In this document: positions 38,968-49,593 of the stretch, in pieces
How positions within the stretch are numbered: the first letter of the stretch is position 1
Layout of the letters: the number at the start of each line of letters is the position of its first letter
From: Triatoma infestans
Lineage: Eukaryota; Arthropoda; Insecta; Hemiptera; Reduviidae
Length of the DNA stretch: 64,000 nucleotides
Reading direction: 5' to 3'
Assembly: GCA_011037195.1 (NCBI GenBank)
Contig: JAAEAF010000283.1
Span: 248,001-312,000 of the forward strand
The notes under the pieces: model-generated
What the model saw: the letters and a program-made list of their open reading frames with translations, nothing else
Databases searched by the model: none
What the model was told of the DNA's origin: nothing
Program-made: the position numbers and the translations under genes

Positions 38968-40440
38968 TATAAGTAAAGTTGGTCAATTCAAAGGCAAATT
39001 ATTTAGATATATACCTGTATGACAGGAATAAACCCCTTCCCCACGAAACGGAACTGTTGCAGAAGCAAGTGGAGCAGGACTTGCATGAACGAGGAAAAAA
39101 AGAAGGTAAAAAGTAGGCCACGGTTGGAAAAAGTTGAGGAAACCATTAACTAGAATTCACTGACTCTCTAACATTTAAATGCGTTTGTGTTGTATGACTT
39201 GGTCTCCATATTTATCTCCAAATTGATCATAATTTGTTTTCTGTTTTGGACCATCTCCCAAGAGAAAAATGTTCAAAATCGGCGAAAAAGTAAAACAAAA
39301 AATATTATTTTTATAGATTTTTCGCATCTACGGCTTCGGAATTTTATAAATCTAAGATGCCAAAAGCTTATTTTTCTTGGCGATAAGGAATAATTAGAAA
39401 TTTTTAACCGTAAAATTGCATAATAAAAACTGACCAGTACTCGTAATAAGAAACTTTTGGAAATAAAATTAGAAAATATATAATATATTTACGGCTAATT
39501 TTAATAATTCCTTGCAACCGGAAGTGTTGTTTTTTATAATAATAATAATAATAAAACTATTACTGAATTGTGATTTTTTTTCTGAATTTTTAATTAATTG
39601 TAAAACAGTATACAAAACTAAATTTCTCGGTAGGTTTTGTGTGAGAGATATTCAGGTGGCATGTGCGCAAATGGTTTAGATGCGCTATTTGTACTAGACA
39701 GAAGCCGTTCACCCCTTGTCTATTTAATAACGATAGATTCAACACACTGTACGGTGTATTTAGCTACTTGTAAGGTGTTATGAGGATGATACTCCAGTCA
39801 CCAGTTGCTGCTATAATATTTTTTTTTTTTTTTTAATAAAGAAGCTGTTGGTTGCTAAGTGGTGGTTGGGGTCCTATGGTCGTCTTGTTGCTGATGATGT
39901 ATGTACCATGAGTGGATCTTGGCATCATGTAATTACCTGTCATAGAACGGCATCTCGTGATTGAAGACTAAACTAAAATAACACACCCGTCCACCGACCA
40001 ATCCGTTCCTTCAAACTAGACACATAGAAAAATTTGTGTTCGTATAACTCTCGTTCATTTGTCAGTAACTCTTTTATTATTTTTTTTTTAATTTTATATA
40101 TCCACTTGTTTATTAAGGTTTAATATATCCACCATCTTATATTTTAAATACAAAAATGGACACCCTTGTTTATCTTTTTTTTAGGTTATGGTACCGCTAA
40201 GTCCGCCCACTTTACACACGAACATTTCCTTTCTTCTCTTTTATGAATGTTTGAATTGATTATTTTTTTTTTCTTTTTTTTTTTCTTTATATGTGACTAT
40301 TGTTCAATAAAATATTGCCTAATAATTACATAATTGTGAAATTGTGTTTGTAAAAAATATCGCCTTTTGGCAAAAATTGTGTCAGTTCAACAGTATGAGT
40401 AACATAAAAATATAACCAAGAATTCAAATTTAATATTTCG
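38968..40440. other. AT-rich spacer, nothing recognised
   Basis: (ATA)n at 39538-39555, T runs at 39824 and 40262. A (reverse) open frame at 40387-40701 contains repeat sequence only. No host gene recognised. Confidence 0.35.
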
Positions 40441-40735
40441 GTTAGTTATACCAAGGAATCTGAAGCGAAGTTTTGGACAAAATTCAGCATAATTGCAAAT
40501 GCAATTATGCTGAATTTTTTTTTTTACAGATTTTTCGCAATTTTCTTGAAAACGGCTCTTCGGAACGATCTTTTTCAAAGTACGTTTATTGCTGAAGAAG
40601 TTAAGGAGGAGCGTCAAAAAAAAAAGAAAAGCATACTTCTGTATAAGGCCCAACGTTTCGACAAATTTATTGTCTTCTTCAGGGATATGCACAACAGTCA
40701 AAGAACAACAAGATTACAGAAGTTAGAGGTTTTTT
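40441..40735 (-). repeat. Foldback-type repeat with GAAACGTTGG motif and a perfect 19-bp hairpin
   Basis: A perfect inverted repeat AAAATTCAGCATAATTGCA / reverse complement sits at 40479-40518 with a 2-base loop. On the reverse strand at 40647-40688 is CCCTGAAGAAGACAATAAAT..TTGTCGAAACGTTGGG, close to the motif in both arms of the 574-bp palindrome at 28145. Probably one arm of a related element. Confidence 0.5.
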
Positions 40736-42096
40736 TTTTAATGGATATTTTATTAGATTGAGATAATTGTGTAATTAATAAATTATTGGTAATAAAGGTT
40801 ATTAAGCAACTGTTTTAAACTGATAACAGGGATACCAACTTATTATGATACTAAAACTATCGTTATTCTTAATTCATTCTTCGATTGAACTTCTTTGTCG
40901 CTTTAATTAATTGAATGGCTCCTTTGCCATACAAAAAAAAGTCTGGTATGAAACACTCACACAACTTTCTCTTAATCCAGTTTTCAAAATTGTACCTAAT
41001 TGACAAATTTTATGGTTTGTGTACCAAATTTTGATGAAATTTGTTGGAGTTCGTCGAAAACTGAAAAAGATGTTCAGTAAAAGCGCGCTTCCGGTTTACT
41101 AATTTTCTTGAAACTCGGAATTATTGCCGTCGTCAATTTATTTCTAATTAATTTTGTTTGGGTGGTAGAATTGTATAATCAACTACGACAGCATTTTAGA
41201 AAAAAACATAACCCACCCCTTCCCCAAAAGCCCCTTTAAATGACTCCACCAGAGAAATTTTCAAAAAAAAAATTGTAGCTCTCTATATGTGTAGTTCACA
41301 TTCCTAGTTTACAGACAATTGTTGGAACCGTTTTAGAGAAAATACCAGAAAACCGAAAAATTCATTTTAGTAAAAACGTACTTCCGGTAATTCGAATTTT
41401 TTCAAATTCGGAGTTTCAACAACACATTAAATTCTAATTAATATTTTTTAGATGATAGGATTGTGTATAGTAAACTGAAACAGCACATTAGAGGAAAACC
41501 TAAAACCCACCCCTCCCCCAACAGTGCCCTTAAATTAATTTTTCCAGAGAAATGTTTTAAATAAAAGTTGTAGATCTTAGTTTGTGTAGTTGAAGAAGAT
41601 CATCGGAGCCATTTTTGAGAAAATTCCAAGAAAGTAAAAAAAATACCAGAAAACTGAAAAATAATACTTTTCAGTAAAAACGCACTTCCGGTGTTCTGAT
41701 TTTCTTCAAACTCGGAATTAGAACAACATATTTAATTCTAATTAATATGATTAAGATGATAGAATTGTATAGTAAACTGAAATAGCACTTTAGAGGACAA
41801 ATCCACCCTCCCCCTCCCATAAAAGTGCCCTAAAGTGCAATCCCGGAAAAATGTTTTAAAGAAAAATTGTAAATCTTTGTATGTGTAGTTGATATACCAA
41901 GTTTAAAGTAAATGTTGGAGCCATTTTGGGAAAAAAAGGCAAAAAAGTGAAAAAAACCATTTAGTAAAGTGGTACTTCCGGTTGAGCAATTTTGACCGCT
42001 GACTTACTGTCAGATTCCTTGGTGATACCTAAACGGAATATCAAGTTTGAACTTTCTACGATGTTTCGTTTTTGAGCTATGCTGTTCACATACATA

Positions 42097-43025
42097 CGAG
42101 GCATGTTCAGAAAGTAAGTGTACTGAGGCTCTCAGGCCGAAGGGATTTTGTTTTCGACATGTTGGCTACACTGTCGTGTAGCCTGATTCCTCCCCTCCGC
42201 AACGAGACCGGTTCAAGGTCAGTACATTGAGAACTGTCGACGCGACAATATGTTTCGTGAAAAATGTCAATCCAATCTCCCGCCAAGTGATCGAGTGGAG
42301 GCCGGGCAAGAGTTTTTGAGACGCTACAAACTCCATGGAGATGAATTTCTCCGCTCCATCATTACTGGAGATGAAACTTGGGTTGCACACTACACACCTG
42401 AAACCAAAAGGCAGTCTCAACAGTGGCGTCACACCTCTTCACCCTCTGCCAAAAAGTTCAAAACCACAATTTCAGCCAAGAAAATCATAGCATCCGTGTT
42501 TTGGGACTGTCAAGGCATAATTTTAATTGAATATATGCCTCAGTGGGAGACCATCAACTCTGCAAGATACTGTGAGACTCTAAAAAAATTGCGGAGTGTG
42601 ATTGAAAACAAAAGGAGAGGCATGCTGACAAAGGGAGTCTGCCTGCTGCACGACAATGCCAGACCACACACTGCTTGCCTCGTTTAAATGGGATGTCCTG
42701 AACCATCCCGCGCATTCCCCTGACCTAGCACCTTCAGATTACTATCTCTTTACCTCCCTGAAGCTGCACATGGGTGGAAAAAGGTTTTCAACCGACGAGG
42801 AGGTGAAGGGGAGGTGGAGAAGTGGACGAAGGGGTTGGCGGGAAACTACTTCGAGGAAGGCATCAAAAAATGAATACCCCGGTTCATCACATGCATTGAG
42901 AGGAATGGTGACTATGTCGAAAAATAGCTTACATATGTACTAATGTAACCAGGTAATTTTTTTGTTCAAATAAAAATTTTTGTAACATACAAAAATTCAG
43001 TCACTTACTTACTGGACATGCCTCG
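42097..43025 (+). mobile_element. Mariner element (family M2), 929 bp, internally deleted
   Basis: TA flanks at 42095-42096 and 43026-43027. TIRs: CGAGGCATGTTCAGAAAGTA and, in reverse at the right, CGAGGCATGTCCAGTAAGTA. The transposase lacks its N-terminal HTH, because sequence jumps from the 5' UTR region to mid-protein. Confidence 0.9.
42250..42920 (+). pseudogene. Mariner transposase (M2), catalytic half, frameshifted
   Basis: Starts within LPPSDRVEAGQEFLRRYKL; then D in SIITGDETWVAHYTPETKRQ and D in LLHDNARPHTACL. A frame change at about 42665-42680 leads to WDVLNHPAHSPDLAPSDYYL followed by FTSLKLHMGGKRFSTDEE. Catalytic D residues remain, but the segment between the second and third D is shortened and the DNA-binding domain is gone. 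Confidence 0.85.
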
Positions 43026-43171
43026 TACATACACACACACACACACACAGACAATTTGCTAAAAACCACTTTTTTTGGACTCAGGGGACCTCAAAACGGA
43101 TATTTCCGGTGAAAACTCGATATCGAAAATTTGATTACAATACTTCCTCTTACTAGGAGTAAGAGAAAGTA

Positions 43172-44136
43172 ATAAATTGTTTCTTTTAATATTTAGGATA
43201 TATTCTGTTCAGAAATGCCAAAGTCTGTCTGTGTGTCAATAAATTTCTCCATACTTCATTGCTTTAAAGTTGCCGCGTATATATTTAAATCTTTCAGCTT
43301 TGTCATGAAACCAGGCCGAAAGATCTTGCGACAGCTGGATGTAAGAGTGCTAAACCAAAAAGTAACTAATCTATATTAGAAATTGAGTCAGTCAGTTGGC
43401 TCAACTCACAGATAGATGAACACTCATACATACACACAAATCCAGATATTAGGGGTAGAAGTTACCCTACTACCGACCATTATTTCTTTTTGAAAAACAA
43501 TAACAAATACGTCACCATTTCATTCTCCCCTTACATAGGGGTTAGTTCGCCCTATTTCCCTTCTTAGTACACAATAACAAAATGGCGATACAAATCTAGG
43601 ACAACGTTCCATCATATCCTACATTCTATAACTGATACTAATAGAGAAGAACCCTTCACACAACCAGTTTTGTGATGCTCATTATATAATGTGAGTATTT
43701 GAAGCAGAGAAAAACACACAAACACACACACATACATACAATATATCCTTGGAAAGGACTCTTGCATGCCTTTTTATATCTATAACTTAATCATCAGGAT
43801 TAAATCTTCTGGAAGTACTTCCGACAGATTTACCATTAATAACTATACAAATTAGTATATAGTGAATATATCTGGTTCCTTTTATTCAATGGGGAAATAG
43901 TTTTTATAAAACTACATCATTAGTTACGTCATATCTATATTGTTTACCATCTTGGACAATATATTAAAAAAAAAAATGATTGATTTAAATGTGCATCTTT
44001 GACGTTAATGTGCAAATCGGCAACTGCAACTTTTATACAAATACATATAAATAATCCTTAAAAACGTCATAAACTACTGGAAAATCTATTTAAAGTGAGA
44101 AAAAAAAACATCTGGTAAGAAACACAGGATCATTTT
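43172..44136. other. Spacer, nothing recognised
   Basis: AT-rich with short CA runs (43425, 43710). No coding block or shared repeat. Confidence 0.35.
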
Positions 44137-45087
44137 TACTTTCTCCTACTCCTAGTAAGAGGAAGTATTGTACTCGTGTCAAATTTTCGAGTTTTCACCG
44201 GAAATATCCGTTTTGAGGTCCCCTGAGTCTAAAAAACTGGTTTTTAGCAAATGGTCTGTGTGTATGTGAACAGCTTAGCTCAAAAACGAAAAACCGTAGA
44301 ATGTTCAAACTTGATATTCCGTTTAGGTATCACCATGGGATCTGACAATACGTTATATGTCAAAATTCCTCAACCGGAAGTACCACTTTACTAGTTTTTT
44401 TTTTTTACTGTTTTACGATTTTCTCAAAAATGGCTCCAACGATTTTCTTGAAACTGGATACATCAACTACACATACAAAGAGCTACAACTTTTATTTTAA
44501 ACATTTCTCCGGAAAAATGTATTTAAGGGTACTTTTGGTGGAGGGGTGGGATTACGGTTTCCTCTAAAGTGCTGTTTCAGTTTATTCTGTCATCTAAATA
44601 ATGTTAATTAGAATTAGATGTGTTGTAAGAAATTCCGAGTTTGGAAAAAAATCTGATGACGGGAGTGCGTTTACTTTAACTAAATGATTTTTTTTCTTCA
44701 CTTTTTCGCGATTTCTCAAACATGGCTCCGACGATTTTCTTGTAATATCGTATATAAACTATGCATACAAAGATGTACAACTTTTATTTAAAACATTTCT
44801 ATGGAAAAATTAATTTAAGGGCAGTTTTAGGGGGGTGTATGTTTTTCTCCAATGTGCTATCTTAGTTGATTATACAATTCTATCATCCAAACAAAATTAA
44901 TTAGAAATAAATAGATGGCCAGAATTCCGTGTTTCAAGAAAATTAGTTAACCGGAAGTGCATTTTTACTGAACAGTTTTTTCAGTTTTGATGGATTTCAT
45001 TAAATTTGGTACACAAACTATAAAATTTGTCAATTATAATTTTGAGAACTGGAGTAAGAGAAAGTTGTGTGAGTATTTCACACCAGA
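44137..45087 (+). mobile_element. Family H copy 7 (two-monomer form)
   Basis: Start TACTTTCTCCTACTCC, (GT)n reduced to GTGTGTATGTG, boundaries at about 44375, 44661 and 44951, end ATTTCACACCAGA. It is inserted next to the BEL/Pao gag remnant. Confidence 0.8.
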
Positions 45088-45109
45088 TTTTCTTACATTT
45101 TTTATTAGA

Positions 45110-45930
45110 ACAAACGAAAACAAGAATACAGTTCTGCAGTAACTTCTAGTGTTTCTAAACATCTTAATTGCGCTACTAACTGGTCATACAATTTGCGCGA
45201 ATTAATATTTTCTCTCATAGAATTTTGTATAAGAATTAATTTCAATATTTCTCTTACATAATAGCGCTTTAACAAATTTTTATTTCCAAAATGTATCTTT
45301 AATACGTCACCTGCCTTTTCATAATTTTTGGCAGAGGGTGGAAAACTTTTCTATTAACTCTCGCGCCCGGGGGAGGGGATCCTTGTTTAGTCGCTAGTAA
45401 CCAATAACGAAATTTGTCTTCCTCGTCTAAGTAATTATCTTCATGTATCTTGTTGTTCTGTGCCTAAAAGGTAATCCAATTTTATATCTGCCCATCAAAT
45501 TTGGGGAGTTTAAATTTGGACAATCTACAATTTAAATTGTTTCCTACTAGTGACTCTGATATATGGTCACATTTAATTAAAGGACATTTACTATCTTGGT
45601 CTTTCTTTAATAATTTATTTTTACAATTATAAACAAAAGTATTTTTCTCTATACATTTCTGTTTTTATCAAAATCTTCATCTTCCATTCTACAATCCTTT
45701 CTTCATTCTTCAAAACCTTCAATTCTTTCTCATCCTTAACTATTAAAAATAAAAGATCACTTACTTGTTCATCAATCTTAAATAGCCTTTGTGCATTATC
45801 TTCTGCCTTTACAAATACCTCTTGAAATTCTTCAAATGATATACGATTTTCGTATTTCCATTTTTGACTATTTCAAATAAAGAATTACATATAATAGTAA
45901 AAACTATTCTAATCTATGTGTTCTCTCCGC
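45110..45930 (-). pseudogene. BEL/Pao gag (DUF1759-type) fragment
   Basis: Reverse strand reads SFEEFQEVFVKAEDNAQRLF, and later KLPKFDGQI, NWITF, NKIHEDNYLDEEDKFRYWLL followed by ATKQGS, and near the end LYDQLVAQLRCLETL. The order LPKFDG..W..F...H....L...DKF.YL matches the DUF1759 region of BEL/Pao gag polyproteins, which forms the capsid-like core. Stops and frameshifts occur throughout. Confidence 0.7.
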
Positions 45931-45968
45931 CTTAAATCTACACAAGTTGAAATCACTCATGTTGAAAT

Positions 45969-46932
45969 ACTATATATATAAAAATTCAGCATCCGTATGT
46001 TTGTGGCCGCAAAACTCGAAAAGTAGTCGATAGATTGACTTGAAATTTTTACACAACGTTGCATTTCTATATAAGAGTGTTTATATATACTTTTTACTCC
46101 GAAGTTCCCACGGAAACGGAAACTTCTACGAGCGTTTCGTGAGGTTGGCAGAAATAGACAGACATCGCGTTGCGATAGTGGCTCACTCTTTGAACCTCTT
46201 TCTCAACTACTTATAAGTACCTCTATTCCGAAGTTCCCACGGAAACGGGAAATTTCGAGCTAAAATCTGTTCAAACGGCCATATTGCGTTAGCACTTGCT
46301 TCTTCAGGTATTGCTGCTACGTTGATGGAAGGAGGTAGAACAGCGCATTCATCTCTTAAACTGTCATGACTTAAACATGCACTTCACAGAAAACCTAACA
46401 TGTAACATTTCTAAAACATCAGGAATGGGAAAGGTTCTTGGGGCGTGCAAAAATCATTGTATGGGATGAGTGTACAATGACTCACAAGAAGTTATTGGAA
46501 GCATTAGACCATACATTGAAAGACTTGCGAAATAATCAGGCACCATTTGGTGGAGCATTGGTGTTACTATCCGGTGACTTTAGGCAAACGCTTCCAGTGT
46601 TACCTCGTTCAACACCAGCTGATGAATTGCATGTCTGCTTGAAATATTCAACTCTTTGGAACACAGTCAAAAAAATTCATTTAATAACGAGTATGCGAGT
46701 TCAACTTCAAAACGATCCAACAGCTGCCACATTTTCAAGACAATTACTCGAACTCGGTACGGCACTGCTCCTACAAATCCGGAAACGGAAAAAATCACCT
46801 TCCCATCTAATTTCTGCGACATTGTACATTCAAAAGAAGAATTAGTAGACATCGAAACAAATTATCAAAATCACGCATGGATAAGACTAAAAATGAAACT
46901 GAGCCACAGCGAAGCGTGGTCGGGTTAGCTAG
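45969..46932 (+). mobile_element. Helitron, internally deleted, nested in BEL/Pao leader
   Basis: The 3' end is diagnostic: hairpin CCACAGCGAAGCGTGG (46904-46919) about 9 bases before the terminal CTAG (46929-46932), followed by a host T. The 5' end starts CTATATATATAAAAATTCAG, with the usual early AT-rich block. The 964-bp element keeps only the 5' leader and the end of the helicase. No target duplication, as expected for rolling-circle insertion. Confidence 0.85.
46270..46860 (+). pseudogene. Helitron PIF1-like helicase fragment
   Basis: Starts near SSGIAATLMEGGRTAHSSLK (Walker A-proximal region), then KIIVWDECTMTHKKLLEALD (DEAD-like motif II), GGALVLLSGDFRQTLPVLPR (motif III) and SMRVQLQNDPTAATFSRQLL, and after a frame change ETEKITFPSNFCDIVHSKEE. 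These are the central motifs of the Helitron Rep/helicase. The Rep domain and the C-terminal helicase motifs are missing. The longest open stretch is 46438-46845. Confidence 0.88.
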
Positions 46933-47002
46933 TATGTATATAAAAAAAAAATACTATTTACAAATGTTCTTTAAAACTCAATTCTCCACAACGGGTGCCA
47001 AA

Positions 47003-48544
47003 TGTTTGTTGTGGGATCGAAATAATAATAAAAAAAAGCAAATAAAGACAAACACTGTGTAATAAAAATAAAAATAAACTTTATTGTCTCTAATCACACT
47101 TCTAATTACACTTCAATTATACTAACAATTCTAAAATATTACACAAAAAAACTAAAAAGATGCAAAACTCATACTTTTTTCATTATTCTAAAGGAAAACT
47201 GCTACTTCTTAATATGACAGTGTTGCCTCTATCTCATAAATTTCCCCACAAATGTCATTATTAATATCAATGCCAAGATTAATTACTGTCATTTCTTCTG
47301 AGAACCTTAAAAACGATTTTCATTGGACTTTTTTAATTCTTATGTCACCACAATTGATATTTCTCAATTAAATATTTAATAAGTTTATTCCACAAGTAAA
47401 GAGACTGTCACTCCAAAAAATCTTTAAAAAAATAATATCTACGATATTTTTCAGTAAATGTCATGATTAACTGGCATCCCTGTCATCAATTGAAACAGCT
47501 GTTTGATCACTTTAAACATACATAATCTGTTTTGTATCTGCTTCTGCTATCCAAAACTTGGCACTTAATGCTATGTGGACTGGGTTTATTGCTCAGGACA
47601 TGACTGGCAATAACTCTTTTTTTTTCTATGTTAACTTTTCAACACAGTTTGTAGATGGAGTGTATTTTATGAATCTCAGATATGGAGATGGAGGCTTTTT
47701 ACTGCGTTTTTTTTGTTATCTTACGTTTTTTTTTTGATAACTTTTACGTTATCGCTTCAGCATAAGAAATGTCCTAAAGTCTTAGCGATTTCCATCTTTT
47801 AAACTTCCTTGGCTACTCGCAGTAGAGTACCATCGAATCTAGAGTTTTCTGATTCGATTATTCGATAAAATTAGCTGAGAAATACTCATGTGATTTTTAG
47901 TCGTTCCATAGCCGAATTCTGCTCTTTAAAAAAAATCAGCTGTTAGAGAAGATGATACTGACATATCAGGATGAGTTTCTGATGTGTGTTGCAAATTTCT
48001 TATAAACAGTTCAATATTAATTCCCACATTTTCTCATAACTGCAAGAAATGTAATCTGTGTTGGGTTTAAATGAATTATGGTGGGAGTTTTTAAAATGAG
48101 AGGTGAATTATTGTATTTTTTTAATTTTATGCCCAGGGAGGGAGAGAGGAATGTTTTCTATGTAATCTCAAGGCTATAGAGAGAGGTCATTGTCTATTTT
48201 TCGCCAATATATCCTATTTTGACGGAACTTCGCGTTGGTTTCCTAGTTGTTTGCTCTTTTACAGAACTTTCTTTAAGAACCTTTCTTAATTTATTCAACG
48301 GATTGTAGACACTTATAAATTATCCTCGCTTAACCTGCTCTACAGTTTTAAACCTATTCTGGATTTAATTTTTAATTATCTATTATTTATTAGGTAATTT
48401 TTCTTTTTCATTAATTCCGCGTAAAACTTCTTTTTTTTTTTTTAACTTTCTTGTAGTGATTATTATTATCATCATCATGATTACTATTAATTTATTTTTA
48501 TTACATTTGTCTTTTTTCTAATTACTTCGTTCATTCATACAATA
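47003..48544. other. Probable BEL/Pao LTR start, then unassigned spacer
   Basis: The first part (47003-47100) carries the putative LTR terminus and, in reverse, a CAATAAAGTTTATTTT poly(A)-signal region. Beyond about 47200 the sequence is T-rich and matches nothing else seen; the far LTR boundary is unresolved. Confidence 0.35.
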
Positions 48545-48911
48545 TGTAGGGGTAGTGAACCCCCACCACTCATCCACTCTAGCGGAGAGAAACAGCCCCT
48601 CTCGCACAGAGAGGAGAGGTTCGGCCAGTGGATATATATATGAGAGAGAGACAGTCAAAAATCATTCTGTTGAATTCAGTCTTACACGTCAGACATCATT
48701 CTATTGATTCACACTCCGTACATATCATTTTAGCCACGTCAGTCTGTCAGTTCAGTTCAGTTCTAAATTCTAAAGTGTAAAGTCCCTGGCAGTCAGTTAT
48801 AAATATATACACATATCAATTATACATCTTAAACCAATCTTAAAGTGTTTATCTTCATCATCATCAACAACCAACATCTCCTCACAACACCCTTACACAA
48901 TATATTCTACA
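48545..48911 (+). mobile_element. Probable solo LTR, 367 bp
   Basis: Begins TGTAGGGGTAGTGAACCCCC and ends TTCTACA, so the termini TGTAG/CTACA are inverted and start TG, end CA. It contains a TATA-like GATATATATATGAG at about 48632 followed 15-20 bases later by a CAGTCA initiator-like word. Flanking 4-5 bp do not match exactly (AATA vs TATA), so the call is tentative. No coding sequence adjoins it. Confidence 0.45.
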
Positions 48912-49087
48912 TATAAGTAGAGTATATTTATTTTCTGTTAAACGTCAATTTCCACTAGTTGACGGAGAACTCCAACCCGTATATACTTTTTTTGTTCTTT
49001 CTTTTCCTTTTTTAGAAGTACATTATATTTATTCATAAAAAAATATTATTAATAGCTGTTATAAAAGTATTTGTTGACCGTTGATGA

Positions 49088-49307
49088 ATTATGTTATGAA
49101 GAAATTTGGTGAGGATCGGTCAAGAAAGAAACATTCAATTATACCAACTTTCGACAGAGTTTCTTCTGTCAAATCAATAATATAAATATAGTCTATTAAT
49201 ATAGACTATTAATAATATATATATATATTGTTGTGAAGATGTGGAGACAGAAACGTTGGCATAATTGTTCTTTCTTGACCGATCCTCACCAAATTTCTGC
49301 GTAACAT
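49088..49307. repeat. Foldback element with hammerhead-like motif in the arms
   Basis: Arms 49091-49149 and about 49254-49307 are inverted (GAAATTTGGTGAGGATCGGT / ACCGATCCTCACCAAATTTC). The inner parts carry GTGAAGATGTGGAGACAGAA followed by ACGTTGG (49232-49259) and, in reverse, a TTTGACAGAAGAAACTCTGT / CGAAAGTTGG variant. The centre is a (TA)-rich palindrome (ATAGTCTATTAATATAGACTAT). Confidence 0.65.
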
Positions 49308-49454
49308 TAATGCTATTAGTATACTATATAACCTGTTATTACTCACGCAACATACCACTTACTTTAAAAGTCTGCACTTTAGAAGAACAGTCTGTAGTGA
49401 TATGATTTCTGATTTATGAGGGTGTGAACTATCTGAAATTTACTAGCGGTAGCT

Positions 49455-49592
49455 AAACAATAACGGTATAAGCAGTATGAATCTTGCAAACATCTACAAA
49501 GTTATTGATCAATTCAGAAATGGTCAAACAGTGGTGTAGGATTTGCATCCTGTGGGACGACCAAACGAAATTTCAACTCGCATCACTTTGTT
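49455..49592 (+). pseudogene. Possible Tc1/mariner HTH fragment
   Basis: Reads MNLANIYKVIDQFRNGQTVV, a stop, then LHPVGRPNEIS, resembling the second helix-turn-helix and GRP linker of Tc1-like transposases. Short and broken; it could also be chance similarity. Confidence 0.3.
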
Positions 49593-49593
49593 C

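Larger units (their letters stand above)
40942..43171 (-). mobile_element. Family H copy 6 (three-monomer form) split by a mariner
   Basis: Reverse-oriented. Begins TCTGGTATGAAACACTCACA; monomer boundaries CTTCCGG at about 41086, 41384, 41684 and 41974 give three monomers of 298, 300 and 290 bp, one more than most copies. The (CA)n segment is interrupted by the mariner at 42097-43025; the 5' end resumes to AGGAGTAAGAGAAAGTA at 43171. Confidence 0.85.
45105..47002 (-). mobile_element. BEL/Pao LTR retrotransposon relic (5' part)
   Basis: On the reverse strand: a probable LTR end ..ACAACAAACA at 47002-47011, then a tRNA-primer-like TTTGGCACCCGTTGTGG (46985-47001), then leader sequence interrupted by a Helitron, then gag. 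No pol is present because the gag frame runs into family H copy 7 at the left. The LTR continues rightwards past 47011, but its far end was not found. Confidence 0.6.
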
